Notes: generated by a model from the letters alone, not told the origin. Shown: positions 15,780 to 25,189, counted from the stretch's first letter. The stretch: 43,386 nucleotides of DNA from Bacteroidaceae bacterium (GCA_017516885.1 JAFXAR010000046.1:1-43386); one strand, 5' to 3'. Numbers and translations are program-made.

Positions 15780-18368
15780 ATGGGTGCTTTCGCTGTCTAC
15801 ATTTTAAAGTCATCGCTTTTGCTGGCGTTGCTGGTGTCATTGTTCATGATTTTCATGAGCAGGGAGACATTTCACAAGCTCAACCGTTATGTAATGCTGT
15901 CGCTGATTTTCCTCTCGCTCTCTTTGCCGCTTGTGGATGCCGGCATTGAGAATCCATTGGCCGGTGCATTTGCAGCAGTGGAGGATAGTTTCACCGATAA
16001 AAGGGTGGTAGTGCAACATGCTGTGGGCAGCACAGAAACTAAAAAAGAGACCGTTGAAGTTGAGGCGGGGCAATATCCTGATTTTAGCGAACAGGTTCCC
16101 TTAATCTCTTTTGATGATATGGCGGCAGACGCTGCTTCTGCACAGATGGTTTTTCTTCCTGAAACTTCAAATTCCAAGCCGCAGGTAAAGGAAACGGTTG
16201 TCGTTGAGGAGGCTGCTCTGTGGATTAAGATACTTTCCGCGGTATATATATTAGGGGTGTTGTTCCTTGTTGTGCGCCAGATGGCAATGTATGTGCAGGT
16301 GGCGCGTATCATTATGCGCAGCAGGGTAGAGGATGCGTCGCTCTATGGCTGTGAAGGAATAAAAATGCGGGTGCATGGCGGCAAGGAGAAGCCTTTCAGC
16401 TGGTTCAGGTGGATTGTAGTGAATGAAAATGACCTTGAAGATGGTGCGCGTGAGATTCTTATTCACGAAACGGCACATGCCCGTTCGGGACATTCTTGGG
16501 ATATTGTTCTTGCCGATGCAGTGATAATAATGCAGTGGTTCAATCCGCTTGCATGGATAATGAAAAGCAGCCTAAAGGATATACATGAGTTCGAGGCCGA
16601 CGAGGCGGTCATAAACTCAGGAGTGAATGCTAAGCAATACCAGTTATTGATAATAAAAAAAGCCGTTGGCGCAAGGCTCTACTCTATTGCCAACAGCTTT
16701 AATCACAGTTTAACTAAAAAGCGTATCACTATGATGTGTAAAGAAAAATCAAAGAAATGGAGATGTGCAAAGGCTTTGTACATCGTTCCGGTTGCAGCCA
16801 TTGCTGCTCTCATGTTCTCGTCTGTTGAGACTGCAAATGCAACAGAGAGTGAAACACTTGCCAAAGGTAGTGAAAATGTTCTGAATGAAACAAGTTCTTA
16901 TGCAGAAAATCTTCCTGCCGCTGGCAATAATGCAAATCATTCCGGCGTCCATGCGCAGGCAGACGGCATTGGAGATTCTGCCGGTGCTAAAATTAAAGCA
17001 GCAGAAAAGAGCAGCCCCCGTGGCGACGGCGATGTTATGCCGCAGTTCCCAGGTGGCACTGACGCTCTGATGAAGTATCTTGCCAGCAACATCAAATACC
17101 CCGAAGATGCAAAGGCTGCCGGCAAGCAGGGCAAGGTGTACCTGGCTTTTACGGTAAAGAGTGACGGTTCTATCGCCAATGTGTCAGTGGTTAGAAGCGC
17201 CGGTCATAAATCGCTTGACAATGAGGCTCTGCGTGTTGTAAAGGCTATGCCCAAGTGGACGCCCGGAACAAAGGACGGCAAGGCTGTTGACATTAAGTAT
17301 ACTCTGCCGGTTGCGTTTATGTTGCATGCTGAGAAGAAAAGCAATAAGATTGCAATTGGAGATGGCAGCGTCGTTGTGGATACAGATATAAAGGATAAGG
17401 CACTGTTTGTTGTAGACGGCAAGGTGTATGACGGTGACCTGAAAGATCTTGAAACCTCCTCTATTGCGCATGTTGAGGTAATAAAGAACAGTGCGCTCAC
17501 TGCCGAACTGAAAGAGAAATACAATGCAAAGGAGTATGAAGGCATAATCTTCATTACCACTGTTGCAGGAGAGAGTTCTTCTGCGGGTGACGGCGTTAAG
17601 CGCAATGTTCCGAGTGACGCACCCTTTGTCCTTTTTGATGATGATGGTTCTGCCGGTGGTGAAGGGAAAGTCATTCAGATTTGCGAGAAGATGCCTGAGT
17701 TCCCCGGCGGAATGAATGAACTGATGAAGTGGCTTTGCGGGAACATCAAATATCCAAAAGCCGCGCGTGACATCAATGCTCAGGGCAAAGTGTTTGTGAA
17801 ATTCGTAGTGATGGCCGATGGCAGCATTTCAAATGCGGAAGTAATGAGGTGTGACTTCTCTTCGGACTATTCCGAGGTTTCGGCTGCCGAGCAGATGGCG
17901 AAAGAGATTGAACGGGGCAAGTTTACGATTGAAGTTCTTGAGAACGATTGCAGGGATTTTGAGCGGCACATAAAAGATTATGAGAGAAAACTGGCTGTTC
18001 TTGAGAAGGATAGTGTCTCTGAAAAGATACTCAATCGCCGTCGCGAAGAGTTGGAAGAGGCACAAAAGCTTCTGGAAGAGGAGAGGGCGCGTATTGTGAA
18101 ACTGAAACGCGTGGTTGCGCAGAAGGAGGAGGCCCTTGCAAAGTCAAGGAAAGAACTTGATGAGATTGTGGTTACTGCGTACAAGAATAATAAAGGCGAG
18201 ACGCTGAGCGCAGATAAGGCCATGGCGCTGCGTGCCGCTGCTGAAAATGCCCTCAAGGCGGAGGCTGTGCGTGTGGTTGCAGCTATGCCTAAATGGAATC
18301 CGGGTACTGAAGGCGGCAAGGCGGTGAATGTACAGTTTATGTTGCCTATACAGTTCCGTTTGCGCTAA
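15780..18368 (+). CDS. BlaR1-like M56 metallopeptidase with TonB and plug-like modules
   Basis: Inner-membrane sensor of 862 residues, partner of the BlaI repressor. Transmembrane segments lie near 5-25, 37-53, 147-166 and 330-347. The M56 zinc site is HETAH (229-233), with the third ligand in HEFEADEAV (269-277). A TonB C-terminal domain follows (419-515: PQFPGGTDALMKYL ... AMPKWTPGTKDGK). Residues 530-595 resemble the plug of SusC-type receptors (ALFVVDGKVYDG ... VEVIKNSA ... GIIFITT). A second TonB-type domain begins at 636 (EFPGGMNELMKWL) but is split after about residue 691 by roughly 130 residues, mostly charged coiled coil (700-793) plus DEIVVTAY. It then resumes at 824 with AVRVVAAMPKWNPG. 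There is no penicillin-sensor domain. The ATG at 15780 gives a good first membrane helix. Confidence 0.9.
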   Translation: MGAFAVYILKSSLLLALLVSLFMIFMSRETFHKLNRYVMLSLIFLSLSLPLVDAGIENPLAGAFAAVEDSFTDKRVVVQHAVGSTETKKETVEVEAGQYPDFSEQVPLISFDDMAADAASAQMVFLPETSNSKPQVKETVVVEEAALWIKILSAVYILGVLFLVVRQMAMYVQVARIIMRSRVEDASLYGCEGIKMRVHGGKEKPFSWFRWIVVNENDLEDGAREILIHETAHARSGHSWDIVLADAVIIMQWFNPLAWIMKSSLKDIHEFEADEAVINSGVNAKQYQLLIIKKAVGARLYSIANSFNHSLTKKRITMMCKEKSKKWRCAKALYIVPVAAIAALMFSSVETANATESETLAKGSENVLNETSSYAENLPAAGNNANHSGVHAQADGIGDSAGAKIKAAEKSSPRGDGDVMPQFPGGTDALMKYLASNIKYPEDAKAAGKQGKVYLAFTVKSDGSIANVSVVRSAGHKSLDNEALRVVKAMPKWTPGTKDGKAVDIKYTLPVAFMLHAEKKSNKIAIGDGSVVVDTDIKDKALFVVDGKVYDGDLKDLETSSIAHVEVIKNSALTAELKEKYNAKEYEGIIFITTVAGESSSAGDGVKRNVPSDAPFVLFDDDGSAGGEGKVIQICEKMPEFPGGMNELMKWLCGNIKYPKAARDINAQGKVFVKFVVMADGSISNAEVMRCDFSSDYSEVSAAEQMAKEIERGKFTIEVLENDCRDFERHIKDYERKLAVLEKDSVSEKILNRRREELEEAQKLLEEERARIVKLKRVVAQKEEALAKSRKELDEIVVTAYKNNKGETLSADKAMALRAAAENALKAEAVRVVAAMPKWNPGTEGGKAVNVQFMLPIQFRLR

Positions 18369-18759
18369 GAAAGTCGCAAGGGAATGCAGTGGCATTTAGT
18401 CTTTTTTAACAAAATAGTCTGTAACAAACTGCAGCCTTTTGCGTCATGCAAGTGAAAGAACGTAAAAATTAAAAAATAAAACAGCTTTTTAAGCATTTTC
18501 TAATAGTCGGGTTGGTGGTTCTCCCGGCTGAGGGGGTATATCATAATGGGATGCCAAGCACCTTTGTCATGACAGGTGGTAAACATAAATACAAAATTAT
18601 AAATGCAGTGTCCCTGAGCGTGATATATCCCCTGTTATTTTAACGCTATTTAACAATTGGGGGGGGTAAAATGGAGATAATGATTATCTTTGCACTGCGT
18701 GTAAACATAGCCCGCACTCGCTGTAATAATCTAAATAGGCAAAATACGCAAAATATATC
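18369..18759 (+). other. Intergenic region before the beta-barrel receptor
   Basis: No gene seen. TATCTTTG (18685-18692) is a perfect TAnnTTTG box and probably the receptor's promoter, but no TTTG lies at the right distance upstream. A run of eight G (18659-18666) and a short dyad around GTCATGAC (18569-18576) are present; none of the AACTA-N7-TAGTT operators occurs here. Confidence 0.5.
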
Positions 18760-21594
18760 ATGAAAAGACTATTGTCACTATTTCTGCTGTCAATATCAGC
18801 TGTTGCCATGGCCTTTTCGCAGAACTTTACCTTGCAGGGCAGGGTGGCAGATGCAGAAAATGCAAAAGAGGGTCTGCCTCAGGCTACTGCAATTCTTCTA
18901 AAGAATGATACGGTTATGGTTGCGGGCGCTTCAAGCGATGCCGGCGGATACTTCTCGCTTGAAGTAAAAAGTGCTGGAAAATATAAACTGCAGCTATCTT
19001 ATGTGGGTTACGAAACACTGGTTAAAAGTGTAACCTTGTACGAGAATGAGAGAAAAGTAAAGCTTGGCACTCTGCTGCTCAAGCAGGACAGCAAGCTTCT
19101 TGATGAGTTGCAGATTACAGGACTGGCGCATGAACTTACAATAAAGGCCGATACATTTGTGTATCATTCAAGTGCTTTTCGCGTACCTGAGGGCTCTACT
19201 GTCGCTGCTCTCATAAAGCAGCTGCCGGGTCTTGCAATGGATGCTGACGGCAAGCTTAAGTTCCAGGGCAAGGAGGTAAGCTCAATTCTTGTTAACGGCA
19301 AGCCTTTCATTGGCGATGCCAACACTGCTATGTCAAACATTGTGAGCGATGCGGTGCAGGATGTTGCCGTATACGAGAAAGCCGATGAAGAAAAGGAGTT
19401 CGCGGGCGTGCACGATGCTGAAAAAGCTACCGTTGTCGACCTCAAGATAAAGAAGGAGTACCATTCACAGTGGAACATTAACGCCGACCTTGGCGGCGGA
19501 ACGCACAGCAAGTACATGGCAAAGGCTTTCGCCTCAAATTTCACCGACAAGCGCCGCGCAGCGGTATATGCCCAGGTTAACAATATAAGCGAGAACCAGG
19601 TTGCCGATGAGAATGGCAACTGGCAGAGCGACCCTTGGGGGCCAAGGGGACTTTACACCTACCGCAAGGCAGGCGCTATAATGTCGTGGGACAATGGCCG
19701 CAAGAATACTGATGCCGGTCATCTTAAGTTCAGTGCTGAGGTTGAGGCGGGCCACACCAGCGGAGGATATGATGAACTCTCGAATACAGAATATATTCTT
19801 GGAACTGCCGGAAACCATTATTCCTATCAGCGTTCCTATGACCATGGACGTAACAGAAACTTGAACTTTAACGGCAGCGTCACATATAATATTGATACTC
19901 TTAACCGCATTACAGCATCAATCTCCAACCATTACCGCGATAACCGCGACGATATTCAGTCCAGTCTCTCAACCTATTCGGCAGCGGCGGATATTCCCAA
20001 TCCCGAGAAAGGGCTTGTGGGCGAGGATGTAAGCGAGGAACTTAAGGCAATGGGTATCAATTCAAATTCTTCGCATCATAAATCCATCGCCCATAATAAT
20101 TCGTTTAATGCAGATGTCCGCTATATTCACCGTTTCAGGAAGGAGGGATATTCGCTTGGCGCGGGGGTAGGCTACCGTCAGTACAACCGTAACGGAACAA
20201 CACACTCTTTAAGGCATTACCGCTATTTCAACAGTGCTGTCCCTTCGGCTGTTGAACGCAAATGCATAACTTCGCCGTCCGATAACAGCGAACTCAGAGC
20301 AAAGGCAGTTCTTGAAGGAAAATTTAACAAAAACCTGAACTTCACGATGGAGTACGGTTACAGACTGACAAGGAACAGTAACGACTATGGCATATACAGG
20401 CTCGACCGCTATCCCTATTATTCACAGCCGGGCCTGCCATTGGGGGTGCGTCCCTCCACTGCCGATTCGTTAGCGGCAGTGACAGACATTGCAAACAGCC
20501 ACTATTCACAGAGTACAGAGCAGAATCATGTGATTGAACCGGCAATCACTGGTGTTTGGGACAAGATAGAGGCAAGAGTGGCTGTGGATATTGAATATAA
20601 CGATGAGGAACTGCAGTACAAAAGAGGCGGCGTTGCGCATTCTCCATCGCGCAGTTATTTCAGTTTCGTTCCGCAGGCCAGAATCAAGTGGAAGCCTGTG
20701 AAGAACAGCGAGGTGTCGCTCCGTTATTTTGCCTATTCGCGCCGTCCCTCCTTGCTTGAGCTTCTGCCTGTCACCGATACAAGTGACCAGATGGTGGAGC
20801 GTGTGAACAATCCCGGCCTTAAAATCCAATGGCAAAATCATTTAAATCTCTACTGCCGATGGTTTAACGAGAAACGCGGCGACAGCTACAGTCTCTATGC
20901 AAGCAGCGGCTTATACAATAACAATATTGTTGATATCGTTGTTACCGACCCGCTTACCGGCAAACAGCGTCACACAAAGGACAATATCAACGGCGACTAC
21001 TATGTTTCAATTGGCGCAAATACTGAACAGCCGCTTGACAAGGAGCGCCATTGGACATTGCATGCAAGCGGAGCCTATCATATCAGCCGCGAAAAAAGCT
21101 ATGTGGGCGCAATGGGCGACAAGCTCGGCCTTTCCATTGTGCACAGTTATTCTCCGCGTGCCAGCATGACACTCAAATGGCGCAGCGGAATTTGGAGCGT
21201 AAATCTTAACGGGCAATATTCTGCCGACATTTCCCGTTACGCCAGCATGCCGCAGTACAACCAGGAGGGGCACACCTTCGAGTGCAAGTTGCAGCCGCAG
21301 GCCGACCTCCCATTTGGAATGAAAATAAATACCTCGCTCGCTTTCTATGGCCGGCGCGGTTATGCCGATGAGATAATGAACCACGACCAGTGGCTGTGGA
21401 ATGCCACCGTTTCGCAGTCGCTGCTTAAGAACAAGGCACTGACCCTGCAGCTCGAGGCTGTTGACCTGTTGCACCAGCGCACGGCGGAGTATAGCAGCGT
21501 TTCGCCTGAAAGGCGTCATTTTGCTCGCCACAAGATCTTTTTCAGCTATGTTATGCTGCACGCAATGTACCGCTTTAACATAGGCGGAAAGTAA
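18760..21594 (+). CDS. TonB-dependent receptor, outer-membrane beta-barrel family
   Basis: Outer-membrane protein of 944 residues with a signal peptide (to about residue 20, VAMAFSQ). An N-terminal carboxypeptidase-regulatory-like beta-sandwich follows (about 23-110: LQGRVADAENAKEGLPQATA ... GGYFSLEV ... LQLSYVGYETLVKSV). Then comes a plug-like region (about 120-230: GSTVAALIKQLPGLAMDADG, VLVNGKPFIGD-type turn) and a long beta-barrel with alternating aromatic strands. It belongs to the group with an OMP_b-brl_3-type barrel rather than to SusC, and no SusD partner is present. The ligand is unknown. Position directly after blaI and the M56 sensor hints at shared regulation, but it has its own promoter-like box and no operator. 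Confidence 0.86.
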   Translation: MKRLLSLFLLSISAVAMAFSQNFTLQGRVADAENAKEGLPQATAILLKNDTVMVAGASSDAGGYFSLEVKSAGKYKLQLSYVGYETLVKSVTLYENERKVKLGTLLLKQDSKLLDELQITGLAHELTIKADTFVYHSSAFRVPEGSTVAALIKQLPGLAMDADGKLKFQGKEVSSILVNGKPFIGDANTAMSNIVSDAVQDVAVYEKADEEKEFAGVHDAEKATVVDLKIKKEYHSQWNINADLGGGTHSKYMAKAFASNFTDKRRAAVYAQVNNISENQVADENGNWQSDPWGPRGLYTYRKAGAIMSWDNGRKNTDAGHLKFSAEVEAGHTSGGYDELSNTEYILGTAGNHYSYQRSYDHGRNRNLNFNGSVTYNIDTLNRITASISNHYRDNRDDIQSSLSTYSAAADIPNPEKGLVGEDVSEELKAMGINSNSSHHKSIAHNNSFNADVRYIHRFRKEGYSLGAGVGYRQYNRNGTTHSLRHYRYFNSAVPSAVERKCITSPSDNSELRAKAVLEGKFNKNLNFTMEYGYRLTRNSNDYGIYRLDRYPYYSQPGLPLGVRPSTADSLAAVTDIANSHYSQSTEQNHVIEPAITGVWDKIEARVAVDIEYNDEELQYKRGGVAHSPSRSYFSFVPQARIKWKPVKNSEVSLRYFAYSRRPSLLELLPVTDTSDQMVERVNNPGLKIQWQNHLNLYCRWFNEKRGDSYSLYASSGLYNNNIVDIVVTDPLTGKQRHTKDNINGDYYVSIGANTEQPLDKERHWTLHASGAYHISREKSYVGAMGDKLGLSIVHSYSPRASMTLKWRSGIWSVNLNGQYSADISRYASMPQYNQEGHTFECKLQPQADLPFGMKINTSLAFYGRRGYADEIMNHDQWLWNATVSQSLLKNKALTLQLEAVDLLHQRTAEYSSVSPERRHFARHKIFFSYVMLHAMYRFNIGGK

Positions 21595-21604
21595 TCTGTA
21601 AAGC

Positions 21605-21656
21605 GCAAGACAGCATGTGGGGGCGGCTCATGAGCCGCCCCCACATGCTGTCTTGC
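21605..21656. terminator. 26-bp perfect palindrome terminator
   Basis: Arms 21605-21630 and 21631-21656 are perfectly complementary with no loop, and the core is very GC-rich. It lies between the convergent receptor and rhamnose operon. Confidence 0.85.
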
Positions 21657-21662
21657 AATGCT

Positions 21663-22046
21663 CTATCGCAATCTTTCAAGTTCGAGCCTGAAATCGCCTT
21701 TTCTCAGGCGCATTCTTTTTCCGCTGATGTCAATGTCGTATGAGTAGTTGTCGCCCGAGAAGTTTGAATGGAGCTTGAGGTAGCCGAAGTCAATATTGTA
21801 GTATCCGCCGTCAACGTCCGACTGATAGCGTCCGTACTCGTCCTCGTAGATATACATGTAACTCCATTTTCCGCCAGAGGTGAAGTTGTATATAATCTCC
21901 TCGTACATGCCCGGCTCTTCATAGTACCAGCCCCAGCTTCCAATAATTTCCTTCTCAAGTTTCCAGTCATCAGTGTCGCATGATGACAATGCCGCTGTCA
22001 GCATAATTGCCGAAATCAGCACTGTTCTTCTTAGTAATGCTTTCAT
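21663..22046 (-). CDS. Small lipoprotein, lipocalin-like
   Basis: Exported lipoprotein of 127 residues. The frame opens at 22082, but the ATG at 22046 gives a clean lipoprotein signal MKALLRRTVLISAIMLTAAL-SSC with Cys23 as the lipid anchor and avoids overlap with rhaD. The mature part is short, aromatic and beta-rich (IIGSWGWYYEE, FTSGGKWSYMY, GGYYNIDFGYLKL). It resembles the small lipocalin-like lipoproteins of Bacteroidales in pattern only; no specific function is recognised. It is the last gene of the rhaB-rhaD transcription unit, 26 bases after rhaD. Confidence 0.75.
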   Translation of the reverse strand: MKALLRRTVLISAIMLTAALSSCDTDDWKLEKEIIGSWGWYYEEPGMYEEIIYNFTSGGKWSYMYIYEDEYGRYQSDVDGGYYNIDFGYLKLHSNFSGDNYSYDIDISGKRMRLRKGDFRLELERLR

Positions 22047-22072
22047 TAAAAATAGTTTATATGGTGTTTGTG

Positions 22073-22888
22073 TTAATAGCAATTTGGCAGATTGAATGCC
22101 GGAACAAGCGCGTCAAGCTCTTCATCGGTCATTCCTGCCGGCTCAAATCCGGCCCATCGGGCATTGAAATATATTTGGGCCGATTTGCTCATGGTGTCAA
22201 TGGCGTCAAAACAGTCAATTATGTCATCGCCCACAGCAAGCACTCCATGTTTCTCCCAAAGAAGCATGTCGTGGGTGCGCAGCTGCTCAATGGTAAGGCG
22301 GGCAAGCTCTAACGTGCCGGGTACTGCATAGGGGACAACGCCTATGCCCTTTGGAACAACAATGCGTGCTTCGGGAATCATGCTCCACAGAGTGCGCGTG
22401 AGTAATCTTGAATCCTCAAGAAATGGCTTGCAATGCGAGAATCCTATCAGGTCGGTGGGGTGGGTGTGAAGAACCACTGTTGTGTTTCGTCCGGCACTGC
22501 GCAGATAGTTGTGCATCATTAGGTGCGAATGGATTTCCATTGTGGGGCAGACAGGCTGCTCGGCTATTATTTCAAATGATGTTCCATCGTCCGAAATGCG
22601 TATAATTGAACCATTCTCAAACGGTGCTTTTGCTACATAGCGCATGCGCTTGCCTGTTCCTGTGACATAAAAGAAGTTGTTGCCAAGGAACGGCACTGTC
22701 TCTGTAAGCTGGCGCGCCGGTGCAAGAGCAGGCAGCTCTTTTGCCTTGTCGTCCATGAGGGCTGTAACATTTACTGAAATGTTTCCGCCATTACGTTCGG
22801 CCCAGCCTTTGGTCCATAGGTAACCGGCAACTTCGGCAATGCGCTCTATCTCTGCCATCAGTGCGCTGTTGTTTCTGATTGCTTCCAT
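22073..22888 (-). CDS. rhaD: Rhamnulose-1-phosphate aldolase
   Basis: Cytoplasmic zinc-dependent class II aldolase that cleaves L-rhamnulose-1-phosphate to dihydroxyacetone phosphate and L-lactaldehyde. The 271 residues show the N-terminal AEVAGYLWTKGWAERNGGNIS, the metal-binding EIHSHLMMHNYL and HTHPTDLIGFSHC stretches, and the C-terminal WEKHGVLAVGDDIIDCFDAID, all diagnostic of RhaD. It is 46 bases downstream of rhaB and co-transcribed with it. The isomerase (rhaI/rhaA), permease and regulator are not in the window. Confidence 0.95.
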   Translation of the reverse strand: MEAIRNNSALMAEIERIAEVAGYLWTKGWAERNGGNISVNVTALMDDKAKELPALAPARQLTETVPFLGNNFFYVTGTGKRMRYVAKAPFENGSIIRISDDGTSFEIIAEQPVCPTMEIHSHLMMHNYLRSAGRNTTVVLHTHPTDLIGFSHCKPFLEDSRLLTRTLWSMIPEARIVVPKGIGVVPYAVPGTLELARLTIEQLRTHDMLLWEKHGVLAVGDDIIDCFDAIDTMSKSAQIYFNARWAGFEPAGMTDEELDALVPAFNLPNCY

Positions 22889-22934
22889 ATTTATTTCTGT
22901 TAAAAGGTTTCTTGTTTTTATAGCGGCGCTCCAA

Positions 22935-24410
22935 TTATATGGATGTTGCTTCTTTATATCTTGAATATGCTTCGCTCCACAGCTCGTTGTCCTGTGGAAT
23001 GAATGTTTCAGTTTTAACGGTATCTCTTATGATTCTGCGCATCTCCCATCTGTCGCCGGCCAATCCGGCCGCTCTTGCCTGAATCATGCAGTTTCCTATG
23101 GCAGTCGCCTCTGCTGGCCCGGCAATTATGGTAAGCCCGGTTGCATTTGCTGTCAATTGGTTCATGAGGCGGTTCTTTGAGCCGCCGCCGATAATGTGCA
23201 GGCATTTTACAGCGTGGGGCGATACACGCTGTATGTTTTCAAGTGTGTCGCGGTAGCAAAGAGCAAGGCTTTCGAATATGCAGCGCACTGTCTGCTGGTG
23301 GCTCTCGGGAATCTCCTGCCCTGTGTTTCTGCAATAGACGGCAATTGCGTCGCTCATGCTTGAGGGGTTAGAGAATAGTGGGTCGTTTGGGTTTATGAAC
23401 GAAATGAATGGCTTCGCCCTTTCGGCCATTTCCACAACGTCGCTGTAACTGTAATGTTTCCCCTCTCTGTCCCACTCCTTAAGGCACTGTTCAAGCAGCC
23501 ACATTCCTGTTATGTTGTTAAGAAAGCATGTGGTGCCGTCTATTCCTCCCTCGTTGGTAAGGTTCAGCCGGGAAGTCTCTTCTGTTATTATGGGCTCTTC
23601 GCACTCAATTCCCATTAGGCTCCATGTGCCGCTGCTAAGGAATGCAAATTCCTTGTCCGATGCGGGGACTGCTGCAATGGCCGATGCTGTATCGTGCCCG
23701 GCGACGGCGTATACCGGTATTTTACCTATGCCTGTTTCTGCGGCAATTTCATCTGTAAGCTCGCCTGCAAGTGTACCGGGCATTACAACCGGAAGAAGTA
23801 TGCTGCTGTCAATTCCTGCAGCCTCAACAAGTTCCTTGTCGAACTGCTTTGTCTTTGGGCTAATCATTTGCGAGGTCGATGCTTCTGTATATTCGCAAAT
23901 CATTTTCCCTGTAAGCATATATGCCAGGAGGTCGGGCATGAAGAGTATGCTCTTTGCATTCTGCAGCGCACTGCATCCTTCTCTTTTTGCTGCAAGCAGC
24001 TGATACAGACTGTTGAAGTCCATAATCTGTATTCCGGTTCTTGAGTATACCTCATTGCGCGGAACTGTTTTAAACAGCTCTTCAGGCGCTCCTTTGGTGT
24101 AGGGGTCGCGGTAGGCGCGCGGCAATGAGACTATGCTGCCGTCCTCAGCGACATATCCAAAGTCAACACCCCATGTGTCTATGCCTATTGACTGGGGCTT
24201 TATGCCCTGTTGGGCGCATATTGCAAGCGCTTTTTTTAGTTCATTGTATAATGAATATACATTCCAATAGTGCTTGCCATGAAGTTCCATTATTGCATTT
24301 GGGAAACGGTGTATCTCTTTTGTCTCGAGCGCATTGCTTGTGAGGATGCCGATAACGGCTCTGCCGCTTGTTGCGCCGAGGTCAAAAGCAAGGAATGTGT
24401 GTTTGTCCAT
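22935..24410 (-). CDS. rhaB: Rhamnulokinase
   Basis: FGGY-family sugar kinase that phosphorylates L-rhamnulose with ATP. The 491 residues begin with the phosphate loop FDLGATSGRAVIG. Further marks are IGIDTWGVDFGYV, PVYAVAGHDTASA, FLSSGTWSLMGIE and the adenosine-site GGGSKNRLMNQLTANATG. It is the first gene of rhaB-rhaD-lipoprotein on the minus strand. A strong promoter lies about 120 bases upstream, and the leader contains repeat copy D immediately before the ATG. The start gives MDKHTFLAFDLGA, as in homologues. Confidence 0.95.
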   Translation of the reverse strand: MDKHTFLAFDLGATSGRAVIGILTSNALETKEIHRFPNAIMELHGKHYWNVYSLYNELKKALAICAQQGIKPQSIGIDTWGVDFGYVAEDGSIVSLPRAYRDPYTKGAPEELFKTVPRNEVYSRTGIQIMDFNSLYQLLAAKREGCSALQNAKSILFMPDLLAYMLTGKMICEYTEASTSQMISPKTKQFDKELVEAAGIDSSILLPVVMPGTLAGELTDEIAAETGIGKIPVYAVAGHDTASAIAAVPASDKEFAFLSSGTWSLMGIECEEPIITEETSRLNLTNEGGIDGTTCFLNNITGMWLLEQCLKEWDREGKHYSYSDVVEMAERAKPFISFINPNDPLFSNPSSMSDAIAVYCRNTGQEIPESHQQTVRCIFESLALCYRDTLENIQRVSPHAVKCLHIIGGGSKNRLMNQLTANATGLTIIAGPAEATAIGNCMIQARAAGLAGDRWEMRRIIRDTVKTETFIPQDNELWSEAYSRYKEATSI

Positions 24411-24413
24411 TAT

Positions 24414-24453
24414 TAAGGAGCTGTTTGAATTTATATCGTTAAGTTTTTTATAT
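24414..24453 (-). repeat. Dispersed intergenic repeat, copy D
   Basis: Plus-strand reading starts TAAGGAGCTGTTTGAATTT, then ATATCGTTAAGTTTTTTATAT. It is close to copy E. In the direction of rhaB it ends AAACAGCTCCTTAATA directly before the ATG, as copies B and C do for their genes. Confidence 0.7.
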
Positions 24454-24531
24454 TCAAAAACAGTGCTAGCGAGCTCAATGTAAGTTCACTTGCAAATTGC
24501 ACAGCCAGTGCGTACTGTTTTGCGCATAGCG

Positions 24532-24562
24532 CAAAGATAGTTAAAGTAATGAACCGGGCAAA
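24532..24562 (-). promoter_or_regulatory. rhaB promoter
   Basis: On the minus strand TTTG (24559-24562), 19 bases, then a perfect TATCTTTG (24532-24539). The leader to rhaB would be about 115 nt. No binding site for a rhamnose regulator is identifiable. Confidence 0.8.
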
Positions 24563-24632
24563 ATGTGAAACAGTTTTCTTGCGGCAAAGTTTTGGCATGC
24601 GCAGCAGAAAGGGAGGCGAAGCAAATAAATAA

Positions 24633-24664
24633 GGGGAAAACGGGCAGAGATTACCGCTTTCCCC
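24633..24664 (-). terminator. Terminator of the small HTH gene
   Basis: Stem GGGGAAA (24633-24639) / TTTCCCC (24658-24664). On the minus strand it is followed by CTTATTTATTTG, a weak U-tract. Confidence 0.6.
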
Positions 24665-24711
24665 TAAAGTCTTTACGCGATAAACCGCACAAAAACTTTG
24701 TCTATCCTGTT

Positions 24712-24924
24712 TCACTCCTTCAATTCAAGGTCCTGGCTGTAGTACTTGAAAAAGTCGTGGTTCAGTATAATGGAAATCTTTACAAGCAATGATGTGTCAA
24801 TGCTTTCACGTTTAAAAATGCTGTAGATGTTGGTGCGGTCGCAGCAGAGCTGGCTTGCAAACCATGAAACGGACAAATTCCGCTCGTCAAATTTTTCCTT
24901 GATAATACTTCCGATGTGAATCAT
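24712..24924 (-). CDS. Small helix-turn-helix (XRE-like) protein
   Basis: A 70-residue protein that is essentially one DNA-binding domain. Starting at the ATG at 24924 (MIHIGSIIKEKFDERNLSVS) rather than at 24936 gives the N-terminus usual for this Bacteroidales family. The helix-turn-helix spans about 18-45 (VSWFASQLCCDRTNIYSIFK) and is followed by the conserved IDTSLLVKISIILNHDFFKYYS. The target is unknown. It lies upstream of the rhamnose operon in the same direction but is separated by a terminator and the rhaB promoter, so a role in rhamnose control is only a possibility. Confidence 0.78.
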   Translation of the reverse strand: MIHIGSIIKEKFDERNLSVSWFASQLCCDRTNIYSIFKRESIDTSLLVKISIILNHDFFKYYSQDLELKE

Positions 24925-25189
24925 AAGCTCCAGCAATTACAGATTCTGTTAAACTTGTTTCCTGTTATGGAGTTTCCTTTTAAGAAACATATACCATTAA
25001 ATCATATAAAAAATAACCTACATCATTTTGTTAATGGATAAACTGTTATTGTTTGATTATTATAGCGCTCTTTTTGCCGCTTTTGTCTTTGCCCGTCAGT
25101 TACATAGCCCGCTATGCGCCCTCCTCACAAAAACAAAACCAATCAAAAACAGCTGCTAAAAATGAAGCATCTTATTTTTTAAACGTCAC

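Noticed and set aside
18760-21594. SusC-type receptor of a polysaccharide utilisation locus
   Set aside because: No SusD gene follows and the barrel and plug resemble the other outer-membrane beta-barrel family.
24431-24715. 94-codon minus-strand frame between rhaB and the HTH gene
   Set aside because: It runs through the rhaB promoter, the repeat copy and a terminator; composition is not gene-like.
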